Shown here in pieces: positions 36,226 to 44,954 of a stretch of 64,000 nt of DNA. Position numbers and translations under genes: made by a program. The notes under the pieces were generated by a model. It saw nothing but the letters and a program-made list of their open reading frames with translations, had not been told where the DNA came from and searched no databases. This DNA comes from Ulvibacterium sp965248315 (lineage in GTDB: Bacteria; Bacteroidota; Bacteroidia; Flavobacteriales; Flavobacteriaceae), in the NCBI RefSeq assembly GCF_965248315.1, contig NZ_CBDFIX010000002.1:2170001-2234000 (forward strand), given 5' to 3'. Numbering within the stretch: position 1 is the stretch's first letter; every line of letters starts with the position of its first letter.

Positions 36226-36660
36226 TTGAGAAAGCTGACCTACATAGTGGTATTTCTTGTATCCGTTACCGGCCACGCCCAAAATTGGCAACGTAGCTAT
36301 ACGGATGCTGTGGCACTTGCCCAAAATGAGGATAAACCCATTATTTTGATTTTTTCTGGATCTGATTGGTGTGCACCTTGTATTAAATTGGATAGAACTA
36401 TTTGGCAATCCCAGGATTTTAAGGCCCATGCCAGGGATAACTATATACTCTATAAGGCGGATTTTCCAAGAAAAAAAGCAAATCAATTACCGGAAAAAAT
36501 CAAGATTGAAAACCAAGGGTTGGCCAATACATTTAACCCGGAAGGACATTTTCCGTTGGTCTTGGTTCTTAATAAGAATCAAAAAGTTTTGGGAAAAACA
36601 GGATACCAAAAAATATCTCCGGGAGCGTATATATCACTTTTAAATACTTTTTTAAAGTGA
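36226..36660 (+). CDS. Periplasmic thioredoxin-like protein
   Basis: 144 residues with a signal peptide (ending at GHAQ) and a thioredoxin fold with the active-site motif WCAPC. The only workable start is TTG at 36226. The FPLVLVLNKNQKVLG segment, with its cis-Pro context, is typical of thioredoxin_7-like proteins. Its stop overlaps the GTG start of apbE by 4 bp (GTGA), so the two are translationally coupled. Confidence 0.88.
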   Translation: MRKLTYIVVFLVSVTGHAQNWQRSYTDAVALAQNEDKPIILIFSGSDWCAPCIKLDRTIWQSQDFKAHARDNYILYKADFPRKKANQLPEKIKIENQGLANTFNPEGHFPLVLVLNKNQKVLGKTGYQKISPGAYISLLNTFLK

Positions 36661-37652
36661 GACGACTAATCACCCTACTCTTTGGTCTATGGGCCATAAT
36701 AGGTTATGGGCAGGGGCGTGAGTACGTTACCGTCAAAAAGACTATGGGTCTTATGGGTAGTCGTTTTGATATCACAGTGGTGGCTGCTACGGAAGAATTG
36801 GGATATATCAATATTGAAGAGGCCGCAGCGGAAATTACCCGAATCGAAAAAATGATTTCATCGTGGAATCCGGAATCTGAAACTTCGTTGATCAATAAAA
36901 ATGCTGGAATAAAACCGGTAAAGGTAAGTTTAGAGCTTTTTAAACTTATTGAAAGAGCTAAACAAATCTCGGAAATTACTGACGGCGCCTTTGATATTTC
37001 ATATGCTTCAATGGATTTAATTTGGAAATTTGACGGAAGCATGAAATATCTTCCCACAGAAGCGGAAATCAAAAAATCCATTGCCAAGGTCGGCTATAAA
37101 AAGATTATTTTGAACTCCGACGAACAGACGGTTTTCCTAAGGCAAAGAGGAATGAAAATTTCGTTTGGGGCCATAGGAAAAGGCTACGCCGCGGACAAGG
37201 CCAAAGAGTTGTTGGTTTCCAAACAGGTTATAGCAGGTATTATCAATGCCGCTGGGGACCTTACCACTTGGGGTACCAAAGCAAGTGGCGAAAAGTGGTT
37301 GATCGGTATTGCCAACCCTTTGAGCAAGGACAAGATTTTTTCATGGTTGCCCATTGTAGAATCTTCGGTAGCTACCTCGGGTAACTATGAAAAGTACGTA
37401 TTGTTCAAAGGGAAAAAATATACACATATTATAGACCCAAGAACTGGATGGCCTTCTTCCGGGGTCAACAGTGTATCGATTTTTTCGAAAAGTGCCGAAC
37501 TCTGTGATGCCTTGGCAACAGCCGTTTTTATTATGGGCAAGGATGCCGGACTTGCACTTATCAATCAACTGGGAGGTACCGAGGTAATTCTGGTAGATGA
37601 TAATAACAAAATCTATAAAAGCAATGGGATTATGTTTGAGAATAATCCCTAA
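36657..37652 (+). CDS. apbE: FAD:protein FMN transferase (ApbE)
   Basis: A 331-residue ApbE with a signal-like N-terminus (GTG start), MGSRFDITVV at about 34-43, FGAIGKGYAADKA and YTHIIDPRTGWPSSGV near the C-terminal third. ApbE attaches FMN covalently to Thr or Ser in periplasmic target proteins using FAD. It is coupled to the thioredoxin gene and is followed after 9 bp by a DUF4266 lipoprotein, a possible target (see findings). Confidence 0.94.
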   Translation: MRRLITLLFGLWAIIGYGQGREYVTVKKTMGLMGSRFDITVVAATEELGYINIEEAAAEITRIEKMISSWNPESETSLINKNAGIKPVKVSLELFKLIERAKQISEITDGAFDISYASMDLIWKFDGSMKYLPTEAEIKKSIAKVGYKKIILNSDEQTVFLRQRGMKISFGAIGKGYAADKAKELLVSKQVIAGIINAAGDLTTWGTKASGEKWLIGIANPLSKDKIFSWLPIVESSVATSGNYEKYVLFKGKKYTHIIDPRTGWPSSGVNSVSIFSKSAELCDALATAVFIMGKDAGLALINQLGGTEVILVDDNNKIYKSNGIMFENNP

Positions 37653-37661
37653 CTTTAAAAT

Positions 37662-37871
37662 ATGAAGCAAGTATTGTTCATTTTACTATATGTCCTTCTT
37701 CTGACGTCCTGTGTGGCCGTAAAAGAATACGATAAGGTATACATTAACGATGAGGAAATGGTGTTATCTGCCAAAGGAAGCGAACGTTTTGAAACCAATT
37801 TCCAAATTTATCGCGAAGGTGCTTCCGGAGCCAATGGTGGTAAGACAGGAGGGGGTTGTGGATGTAACTGA
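37662..37871 (+). CDS. DUF4266 lipoprotein
   Basis: A 69-residue protein: a signal peptide with lipobox LLTSC (Cys17), a short linker with YINDEEM, and a glycine-rich tail REGASGANGGKTGGGCGCN characteristic of DUF4266. The tail contains paired cysteines and an SGA tripeptide of the kind used as ApbE flavinylation sites. It sits between apbE and a DUF3570 barrel protein, a gene order I recall from other bacteria. Confidence 0.85.
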   Translation: MKQVLFILLYVLLLTSCVAVKEYDKVYINDEEMVLSAKGSERFETNFQIYREGASGANGGKTGGGCGCN

Positions 37872-37989
37872 TTTAGGCAGTTGGGAGTTCTATCAATGTT
37901 CTTAAGCCGTTGGATAGATTGCACTCAAACATTAAAACTTAAAGAATACATAGTAACAATACCATTTAGAAACCCCTTAACTTTTTTCA

Positions 37990-39270
37990 TTGAAAGGAAC
38001 TTTCTTTTTTGTTTTTATCCTAATTACCACCTTGGGTTTTTCCCAGAACGAGTCTACCACTTATAAAAAAAGAGTCCTGGAGGCCACCGAGATTGATTTG
38101 CTATTCAGTTACTATGGGCAGGATGGCAACAATGCGGCGGTAACAGGTGGGGAAGGTACTGAAGAGCTTACCGATGCCACCTCCAGTATTGTGGTTCAAA
38201 TTCCAATGAATGAGGATGATGTGCTTACCGTGGACGTTGGAATTTCTGCATATACTTCAGCCTCGTCCAGTAATGTGAATCCGTTGGATGGAAACCCCAA
38301 TAGGCAAATAAGCCCGTTTAGTGCATCTTCTGGAGCGTCCCGCAAAGATCAATTGGTGCATTTTAACCCCTCGTACCGTCACAGTTCGGATGACCGGAAT
38401 TCCATCTGGACGGGAAATGCCTATGTGTCGTCCGAGTATGACTATTTTTCCATTGGTTTTGGAGGCGGATACACCCGTTTGTTCAATCAAAAAAATACAG
38501 AGTTATCGATTAGCGGACAACTCTATTTTGATAGCTGGAATCCGCAGTATCCTATAGAACTACGGGAAGGTTTTTTTGACAACCGTATTACGGGTAATGG
38601 AACTTATGCCCCTTCCTCTACCGTCTTTGATCAAGAAAACCGAAATTCATATGCATTATCCTTAGGACTTTCCCAGATTTTGGGAAAAAGGATGCAGGCT
38701 TCACTCTTTACCGACCTCGTGCTACAAAGAGGGTTGTTGAGCACGCCTTTCCAACGGGTCTATTTTGAGGATGCAAATGATTTCTTTATTGATGATTTCC
38801 AGTTGGCTGATGATGTGGAACGTTTACCGGAAAGCAGGTTTAAATTGCCCATCGGTGCTCGCTTGAATTATTTTTTGGGCGATGCCATTGTACTCCGGAG
38901 TTACTATAGATTCTATACGGATGATTGGGGGATCACTGCGCATACGGCTAGTTTGGAAGTTCCTATAAAACTTAATGATACCTTTACCTTATATCCGGCC
39001 TACCGATATTACACCCAATCCGAAGCAGACTACTTTTACGCCAAGGAAACCGCGCTTTCTACCTTGGATTTTTATACTTCGGATTATGATCTCTCCAAAT
39101 ATCACGCACATCAGTACGGTATGGGCATACGATACAAGGATATTTTTACCCGGGCCAAACTTTTTACTTTTGGTTTAAAGTCGGTAGACCTTCGTTTTAA
39201 TGCTTATGACCGAAGTGACGGACTTAATGCCTTTATTATGACGTTGGGAACTACTTTTGTAGGGAATTGA
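37990..39270 (+). CDS. DUF3570 outer-membrane protein
   Basis: A 426-residue protein with a signal peptide (ending near GFSQ). It continues with alternating aromatic/polar strands typical of an outer-membrane beta-barrel, ending in an FVGN-type terminus. The segment YKKRVLEATEIDLLFSYYGQDGNNAAVTGG is the DUF3570 opening. An in-frame stop at 37978 leaves only a TTG start at 37990. As the last gene of the Rieske-thioredoxin-ApbE-DUF4266 group, it probably forms the outer-membrane part of an unresolved flavin- or thiol-linked redox system. Confidence 0.85.
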   Translation: MKGTFFFVFILITTLGFSQNESTTYKKRVLEATEIDLLFSYYGQDGNNAAVTGGEGTEELTDATSSIVVQIPMNEDDVLTVDVGISAYTSASSSNVNPLDGNPNRQISPFSASSGASRKDQLVHFNPSYRHSSDDRNSIWTGNAYVSSEYDYFSIGFGGGYTRLFNQKNTELSISGQLYFDSWNPQYPIELREGFFDNRITGNGTYAPSSTVFDQENRNSYALSLGLSQILGKRMQASLFTDLVLQRGLLSTPFQRVYFEDANDFFIDDFQLADDVERLPESRFKLPIGARLNYFLGDAIVLRSYYRFYTDDWGITAHTASLEVPIKLNDTFTLYPAYRYYTQSEADYFYAKETALSTLDFYTSDYDLSKYHAHQYGMGIRYKDIFTRAKLFTFGLKSVDLRFNAYDRSDGLNAFIMTLGTTFVGN

Positions 39271-39426
39271 TTTTTCCTGAATTATTGAACCTAGCGGTTT
39301 TGTTCAAAAATACTATTTTCTTATTCCTGTCCATTTGTAGGCTGTAAACGCCTATTTTGTACCCGTGGAGCGGCCTATGTTCTTGTTTCTTTTTATCGTA
39401 AATTCGCAATCTTAGGAGCACGGACT

Positions 39427-40503
39427 ATGATAGACAAGTTGAACATTGTAAAGCAGCGTTTTGATGAGGTTTCGGACCTTATCATTCAGCCTGATGTTAT
39501 TTCGGATCAAAAGCGTTATGTACAATTGACCAAGGAATATAGCGATCTCAAAGACCTTATGGCCAAACGAGACCAATATATAGAGCTTTCCAATAATTTT
39601 AAGGAAGCAGAAGAAATCATATCCGACGGTAGTGATGCCGAGATGTTGGAAATGGCCAAGATGCAATTGGAGGAGGCCAAAGAAGCCCTACCTCAACTGG
39701 AAGAAGAGATAAAATTGATGCTTATACCCAAAGACCCTGAAGATGCCAAGGATGTGGTCGTAGAGATTCGTGCAGGAACAGGAGGTGACGAGGCGAGTAT
39801 TTTTGCGGGAGATTTGTTCAGGATGTACACCAAGTATTGTGAGTCCAAAGGGTGGAGAACCAATGTTATCGATTTGAGTGAGGGTACCAGTGGCGGTTAC
39901 AAGGAAATCCAGTTTGAAGTAAACGGGGAGGACGTCTATGGGACGTTGAAGTTTGAGGCCGGGGTCCACCGTGTTCAGCGCGTTCCCCAAACCGAGACCC
40001 AAGGAAGGGTCCATACCAGCGCAGCAACAGTAATGGTACTTCCCGAAGCCGAGGATTTTGATGTACAGATAGATCCGAAGGATGTTCGGATAGACTTTTT
40101 TTGTTCCTCAGGACCGGGCGGCCAATCTGTAAACACAACATATTCTGCCGTTCGCTTAACACATATTCCTACTGGTTTGGTGGCACAGTGCCAAGACCAG
40201 AAATCACAGCACAAGAACAAGGAAAAGGCATTTAAGGTATTGCGTTCACGTTTATATGATCTGGAACTGGCAAAGAAGCATGAAGAGGATGCGGCCAAAC
40301 GCAATTCCCAAGTAAGTAGCGGTGACCGTTCTGCAAAGATTCGCACATATAACTATCCGCAAGGCAGAGTTACCGATCATCGCATTGGACTTACCCTCTA
40401 CGACCTACAGAATATCATTGATGGGGATATTCAAAAAATCATAGACGAGTTGAGTTTGGTTGAGAATACGGAGAAATTGAGGGAAGCTTCGGAGATTTTT
40501 TAA
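39427..40503 (+). CDS. prfA: Peptide chain release factor 1
   Basis: A 358-residue class I release factor. The RF1 tripeptide region (RVPQTETQGRVHTS, PxT at about 187-189) and the GGQ motif at 231-233 (SSGPGGQSVNTT) are intact. It releases completed proteins at UAA and UAG codons. It is followed after 87 bp by pyrF. Confidence 0.97.
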   Translation: MIDKLNIVKQRFDEVSDLIIQPDVISDQKRYVQLTKEYSDLKDLMAKRDQYIELSNNFKEAEEIISDGSDAEMLEMAKMQLEEAKEALPQLEEEIKLMLIPKDPEDAKDVVVEIRAGTGGDEASIFAGDLFRMYTKYCESKGWRTNVIDLSEGTSGGYKEIQFEVNGEDVYGTLKFEAGVHRVQRVPQTETQGRVHTSAATVMVLPEAEDFDVQIDPKDVRIDFFCSSGPGGQSVNTTYSAVRLTHIPTGLVAQCQDQKSQHKNKEKAFKVLRSRLYDLELAKKHEEDAAKRNSQVSSGDRSAKIRTYNYPQGRVTDHRIGLTLYDLQNIIDGDIQKIIDELSLVENTEKLREASEIF

Positions 40504-40590
40504 ACATGTTTTTATAATCTTGAAGGTAGTTTAAGGCATTTACTAAGTACTAAAAAAACCTCTTGATCGTAATTGAGAGAAACCTAGGTT

Positions 40591-41412
40591 ATGACCACGC
40601 AGCAACTCATTGAACAAATACATCTAAAAAAATCCTTTCTCTGTATTGGTCTGGATACCGATTTGGAGAAGATCCCCCCCCACCTTTTAAAAGAAGAAGA
40701 TCCTATTTTTACATTTAATAAATCCATAATAGACGCTACACATCATTTATGTGTGGCGTATAAGCCTAATATAGCGTTTTATGAGGCCTATGGTCTAAAG
40801 GGTTGGCATGCACTGGAGAAGACTATTGCTTACCTAAACAAAGAATATCCGGATATTTTCACTATTGCGGATGCCAAGCGAGGAGATATTGGCAACACCT
40901 CCACACGTTATGCGAAGGCATTTTTTGAAGACTTGAGCTTTGACTCCATAACGGTTGCCCCATATATGGGAAAGGATTCAGTGGAACCTTTCTTGGCGTT
41001 TACGGATAAGCATACCATATTATTGGCTTTAACCTCTAATGAGGGAGCCTATGATTTTCAGACCAAATTGGTGGATGGCAAAGCGTTGTACAAAACTATT
41101 TTGGAGACTTCAAGGGGGTACACAAATTCTAAGAACTTGATGTATGTTGTCGGAGCTACAAAAGCTTCGTATTTAGCGGAAATTCGCAATATAGTTCCTG
41201 ATAATTTCCTTTTGGTTCCTGGCGTGGGAGCCCAGGGTGGAAGTTTGAGCGAAGTCTGTGAGTATGGTATGAACAAAAATGTTGGGTTATTGGTAAATTC
41301 TTCTCGAGGTATTATCTATGCTTCCGGAAAAGAAGATTATGTCCAAGCAGCAGCCAAAAAAGCAAAAGACTTACAAGGTCAAATGACAAAAGAACTGGAA
41401 AGGCTCAAATAA
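40591..41412 (+). CDS. pyrF: Orotidine-5'-phosphate decarboxylase
   Basis: A 273-residue OMP decarboxylase of the longer type 2 form. The catalytic segment is IADAKRGDIGNTS (Asp-x-Lys-x2-Asp), and PGVGAQGG near the C-terminus binds phosphate. It catalyses the last step of UMP synthesis. Confidence 0.96.
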   Translation: MTTQQLIEQIHLKKSFLCIGLDTDLEKIPPHLLKEEDPIFTFNKSIIDATHHLCVAYKPNIAFYEAYGLKGWHALEKTIAYLNKEYPDIFTIADAKRGDIGNTSTRYAKAFFEDLSFDSITVAPYMGKDSVEPFLAFTDKHTILLALTSNEGAYDFQTKLVDGKALYKTILETSRGYTNSKNLMYVVGATKASYLAEIRNIVPDNFLLVPGVGAQGGSLSEVCEYGMNKNVGLLVNSSRGIIYASGKEDYVQAAAKKAKDLQGQMTKELERLK

Positions 41413-41414
41413 CG

Positions 41415-41609
41415 TTATTGCATCAAGCTTTCCAAAGTCCTTTTGACTTTTAATGCCTTTTGCTCAAAAAACTCACTCAATTTCGTATCGGCGTACTCCC
41501 TTGAAGCTTTGTCCATAAAATTTTGATACTGATATTCCAAAAGCGCAATAGCTTTTCTTCCTGGAGTTAAGGGGGTAACCGTTCCTACTCTACAATACTG
41601 TTTTTCCAT
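41415..41609 (-). CDS. Small conserved protein, function unknown
   Basis: 64 residues from the ATG at 41609 (EKQYCRVGTVTPLTPGRKAIALLEYQYQ...). It is convergent with pyrF, 2 bp from its stop codon. The composition is that of a soluble mixed protein with no recognised domain. Confidence 0.6.
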   Translation of the reverse strand: MEKQYCRVGTVTPLTPGRKAIALLEYQYQNFMDKASREYADTKLSEFFEQKALKVKRTLESLMQ

Positions 41610-41838
41610 AATCAATTTTTGTTCTTACAAATATACGGCCGTAAACAGGTTTTGGATGTCCGGTTATTACTTCATACAACTAAAATAACGGCTATTTGGC
41701 TAATTTTTAACTATTTCGTCAAAGAACGTCCAAAGAATCAAGGTTTTGTTCATAAAAAATGCTTTTATGGTGGAGATACAATAAAAAGATTTAATACATT
41801 GCAATTTGCTCTAAAATAGGGGCTTTTTAGAGAACACT

Positions 41839-42624
41839 TTGCTAAACTATACTACACATCTTCACAAGGATTCAACTACCTGGGTTACTTTTGTACACGG
41901 GGCTGGTGGAAGTTCATCAATATGGTTCAAACAGGTAAGGGAATTTACAAGACACTTTAATGTGCTGCTATTGGACCTTAGAGGACACGGTAACTCAAAA
42001 CCGAGTCTTAAAAGAGTATTTAGCGAAAAATATGATTTTGATTCTATAACTCATGATATCGTTGAGGTCATTGATCACTTAAAAATTAAAAAATCCCATT
42101 TTATTGGGATTTCACTGGGTACTGTTTTGATTCGGAATCTAGCGGAAAAATACCCACACAAAGTGGAGAGCATGGTCATGGGCGGTGCCATTATGAAATT
42201 GGATGTAAGGTTCAAGTTTTTAATGGGTTTTGGAAAAGTTTTTAAGAATATTATACCTTATTTATGGCTTTATAGATTCTTTACTTTTATAATCATGCCC
42301 GATAGTAACCATAGGGAATCCAGGTCCGTTTTGGTGCGTGAGGCTAAGAAACTATATCAAAAAGAATTTGTAAAGTGGTTTAGGCTATCCTCTCAAATAA
42401 ATCCGTTATTGCGGTTTTTCAGGGCCGTTGATTTAAAAATACCTACACTATATGTTATGGGAGGTGAGGATTATCTTTTCTTGCCTTCGGTAAAAAAAGC
42501 GGTTCAACGGCAAAGTACTTCCAGTCTTCTATTGATAGAGCACTGTGGTCATGTAGTAAATGTAGAACAGTCTAAGCTCTTTAATGATGTGGTCATTCAG
42601 TATGTGGCCGATATGAGTTCCTAA
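41839..42624 (+). CDS. Alpha/beta-hydrolase
   Basis: A 261-residue alpha/beta-hydrolase from a TTG start. The catalytic triad is visible: nucleophile Ser in GISLGT, Asp in GGEDYLF and His in EHCGHVVN. The oxyanion segment is VHGAGGSSSIW and LDLRGHGNS is the second family motif. No signal peptide is present. It is 10 bp upstream of a secreted lipocalin-like gene. The substrate is unknown. Confidence 0.9.
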   Translation: MLNYTTHLHKDSTTWVTFVHGAGGSSSIWFKQVREFTRHFNVLLLDLRGHGNSKPSLKRVFSEKYDFDSITHDIVEVIDHLKIKKSHFIGISLGTVLIRNLAEKYPHKVESMVMGGAIMKLDVRFKFLMGFGKVFKNIIPYLWLYRFFTFIIMPDSNHRESRSVLVREAKKLYQKEFVKWFRLSSQINPLLRFFRAVDLKIPTLYVMGGEDYLFLPSVKKAVQRQSTSSLLLIEHCGHVVNVEQSKLFNDVVIQYVADMSS

Positions 42625-42634
42625 CCATTCATAT

Positions 42635-43162
42635 TTGTTTCCATTGACCGGGCGTGGTATATATTTTCTCGTTGTTTTCATTTTATGGATAGGCTCCGTA
42701 GTACATGCACAGGAAGATACATGCGCGTGTTGTACTGACAACCATATGGCTTTTGATTTTTGGGTAGGTACATGGAAAGTTAGCGATACCAAAGGGTCTT
42801 TTGTTGGAAGAAATAGGATTGAAAAAGTTGAGGATGGCTGTGTGCTTAGAGAACATTGGACCAGCTCCAAAGGGAATTTTTCCGGGACAAGTCTCAATTT
42901 TTATAATTCAAAGACTCGGCAGTGGGAACAGCTTTGGGTGGATAACTTTGGAAATCACTTAAAACTAAAGGGCAATAGGTTAGGAAATCAGATGATTCTT
43001 TCATCGGAAGATTTTGTACATACAGATGGAAATACCTATCAAAATAGGATTACCTGGACATTGAAAGATAACGGTACCGTTCGACAGCTTTGGGAAGTTT
43101 TACATGATGGCAAGGTATCCAACGTAGTTTTTGACGGACTCTATTCTAAAGAAGAAGAATAG
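42635..43162 (+). CDS. Secreted DUF1579/lipocalin-like protein
   Basis: A 175-residue protein with a signal peptide (ending near VHAQ), starting at TTG 42635 or 42644. The mature part begins with a CACC segment and has FDFWVGTWKV, GCVLREHW and a repeated beta-strand pattern reminiscent of lipocalin-like DUF1579 proteins. It probably acts in the periplasm. The ligand is unknown. Confidence 0.75.
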   Translation: MFPLTGRGIYFLVVFILWIGSVVHAQEDTCACCTDNHMAFDFWVGTWKVSDTKGSFVGRNRIEKVEDGCVLREHWTSSKGNFSGTSLNFYNSKTRQWEQLWVDNFGNHLKLKGNRLGNQMILSSEDFVHTDGNTYQNRITWTLKDNGTVRQLWEVLHDGKVSNVVFDGLYSKEEE

Positions 43163-43232
43163 TATTGGTTACGTGTAATTTATTGAAATCTATCTGGGTA
43201 GTATAGATATGTAAATTGCGACCCTGAATATT

Positions 43233-43413
43233 TTTGATAGCTAATTCAAATAATTACCCTAAAAAATGAGACAGAAAGTTTTTTTAAGAGTAAGTGCTTC
43301 AGGGCCGCTTTACATTTAACTGGTTGTTTTGTCAAAATAACATCTTCTTTGATTAATTGTAGGAAAGACTTATAAACGTTTACGATTCCGATAAATATTT
43401 ACGTGTATTTTAC
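43233..43413. repeat. Conserved intergenic element, copy A (downstream of susD)
   Basis: Two blocks match the region upstream of susC. Block 43233-43271 resembles 48422-48460, and block 43361-43413 shares the CTTATAAACGTTTACG core with 48164-48217 and 48554-48607. The core contains the perfect palindrome TAAACGTTTA. Copy A lies outside the susCD terminator, where no promoter is needed by a visible gene. Confidence 0.6.
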
Positions 43414-43502
43414 ATTGAACGGATGCCGTTTTATTGACTTTCCACTTTCCAAAAAAATAAAAGTTTTCGAATTCTTTACTTTTTATAGTTGAAAATAGGA
43501 TA

Positions 43503-43533
43503 AAAGGCGGCCAAATTTACTTTGGTCGCCTTT
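43503..43533. terminator. Terminator at the end of susCD
   Basis: AAAGGCGGCCAAA, a TTTAC loop, then TTTGGTCGCCTTT (one G-T pair), 38 bp beyond the susD stop on the minus strand. Confidence 0.75.
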
Positions 43534-43570
43534 CTAGTTTGAGTTAGTTAGTATTTGAACCAATTTTTAG

Positions 43571-44944
43571 TTAATTGTATCCTGGATTTTGACCTAGATT
43601 GGGATTGGCATCGGTTTCCCTTTGTGGAACAGGTGCAACCAAGGAGTTATCGTCATAATTTAGACTTCCGACCATACCCTTTAATCGTTTTATATCATGA
43701 AGTGCAAAACCTTCAAATGACAATTCCCTTTTGCGTTCGTCCAGAATATCCTGCAACGTTAGACCAACAATTGCTCCAGCCTCAGATCTGGCCCTAAGGG
43801 CATTTATTTCTTCTTCTGGGGACAATCCCACGGAAGTACCTTCCCTAAAGTTACATTCGGCTCTAATCAAATGCATTTCGGCCGTTCTTAGAAACGGAAT
43901 ATTGGAAAACTCTCCCTGCCATTTTGTGGTAGCTGTTCCACCGGTGGTTTCATAGAAAAACATACTTCGTTGATCGTTTGCATCATCATAGATATCAAAA
44001 TGTTCCTCACTGATAGCCACATCGGGATTTCCCGATCTCCCTCCAAAATCATCTCCCGCCCAAAAGGTATTCATATCGTTCTCCCCATCTTGGGCGGTAA
44101 TCTGCCATGCAAAAATATCCTCACTGGAATCTTCATCATTATTAAAGGCCGATGCAAAATCTATAGCAAGTGTGTGACCGCCGTTTTCGAGCACATCATC
44201 AGCTGCATCCCTGGCCGCCGCATAGTTTTCCTGTTGTAGATATAATCGGGCCAAGAGGGCTTGGGCGGCGTATTTATCCGCAAAAACATCGTTGCTTTCG
44301 GGCAATAGGTTGTAGGCTTCCGTCAAATCTGAAATAGCCTGGCTATATACCTCTTCTACCGAATTTCGGCTGGGAGATTCTACCTCGGATGCATCCGTTA
44401 CGGCATTTAGCACAATGGGAACGGCAGGTTGTGTATTTGATTGTCCAGCCTCGTACGGAAGACCATATATTCTCGCTAAGTCAAAATACATCAAACCTCT
44501 CAAGAACTTAGCCTCTCCCTCTATCCTACTTCTGGTTTCCGCATCTTCTACAATTTCTAGGTTTTCCAAGATTAAATTGGCCTGGTTGTTTACCTCATAG
44601 GCATTCAACCATATGTCCCTTGCATTTACATTATCCGTCAAAATGGCCTTCTCATTGAACTCTGCCGGCTCCTCAAAAGTTCCATTAAACAAAAGTTCGC
44701 CGGAATTGGCCCATAGTTCAACGGATAAATTCAAGATTCCTCCGTAAATGTTTTCTTCAAAGCTTGGGGTTTCCGCACTGCCGTGAGCTGCTTCATCATA
44801 AAGACCGACTAAGAGGTTTTCCAGGTTTGCGGCGTTGGAAATTACCACTTCGGGAGACAAACTCTGTTCAGGTAGTAGTTCTAGGTTGTCCTCGCAACTT
44901 GATATTGCAAAAACGACAAGTACTGTATATAGGATCTTTTTCAT
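43571..44944 (-). CDS. SusD/RagB family outer-membrane lipoprotein
   Basis: A 457-residue SusD-like glycan-binding lipoprotein. The lipobox is FAISSC at the N-terminus. The TPR-rich fold is evident from KFLRGLMYFDLARIYGLPY and ALLARLYLQQENYAAARDAADDVL, and the C-terminus has RRELSFEGF-type sequence (KRELSFEGFALHDIKR). It caps the SusC porin and captures the substrate. It lies 10 bp after susC. No glycosidase is adjacent, so the substrate cannot be inferred. Confidence 0.95.
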   Translation of the reverse strand: MKKILYTVLVVFAISSCEDNLELLPEQSLSPEVVISNAANLENLLVGLYDEAAHGSAETPSFEENIYGGILNLSVELWANSGELLFNGTFEEPAEFNEKAILTDNVNARDIWLNAYEVNNQANLILENLEIVEDAETRSRIEGEAKFLRGLMYFDLARIYGLPYEAGQSNTQPAVPIVLNAVTDASEVESPSRNSVEEVYSQAISDLTEAYNLLPESNDVFADKYAAQALLARLYLQQENYAAARDAADDVLENGGHTLAIDFASAFNNDEDSSEDIFAWQITAQDGENDMNTFWAGDDFGGRSGNPDVAISEEHFDIYDDANDQRSMFFYETTGGTATTKWQGEFSNIPFLRTAEMHLIRAECNFREGTSVGLSPEEEINALRARSEAGAIVGLTLQDILDERKRELSFEGFALHDIKRLKGMVGSLNYDDNSLVAPVPQRETDANPNLGQNPGYN

Positions 44945-44954
44945 GTGTATTGAT

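Noticed and set aside
37881..38066. 61-residue plus-strand ORF between DUF4266 and DUF3570
   Set aside because: It overlaps the start of the DUF3570 signal peptide in another frame and has no coding character.
41619..41819. 66-residue plus-strand ORF before the alpha/beta-hydrolase
   Set aside because: The composition is non-protein-like, it covers the likely promoter region and no family is recognised.
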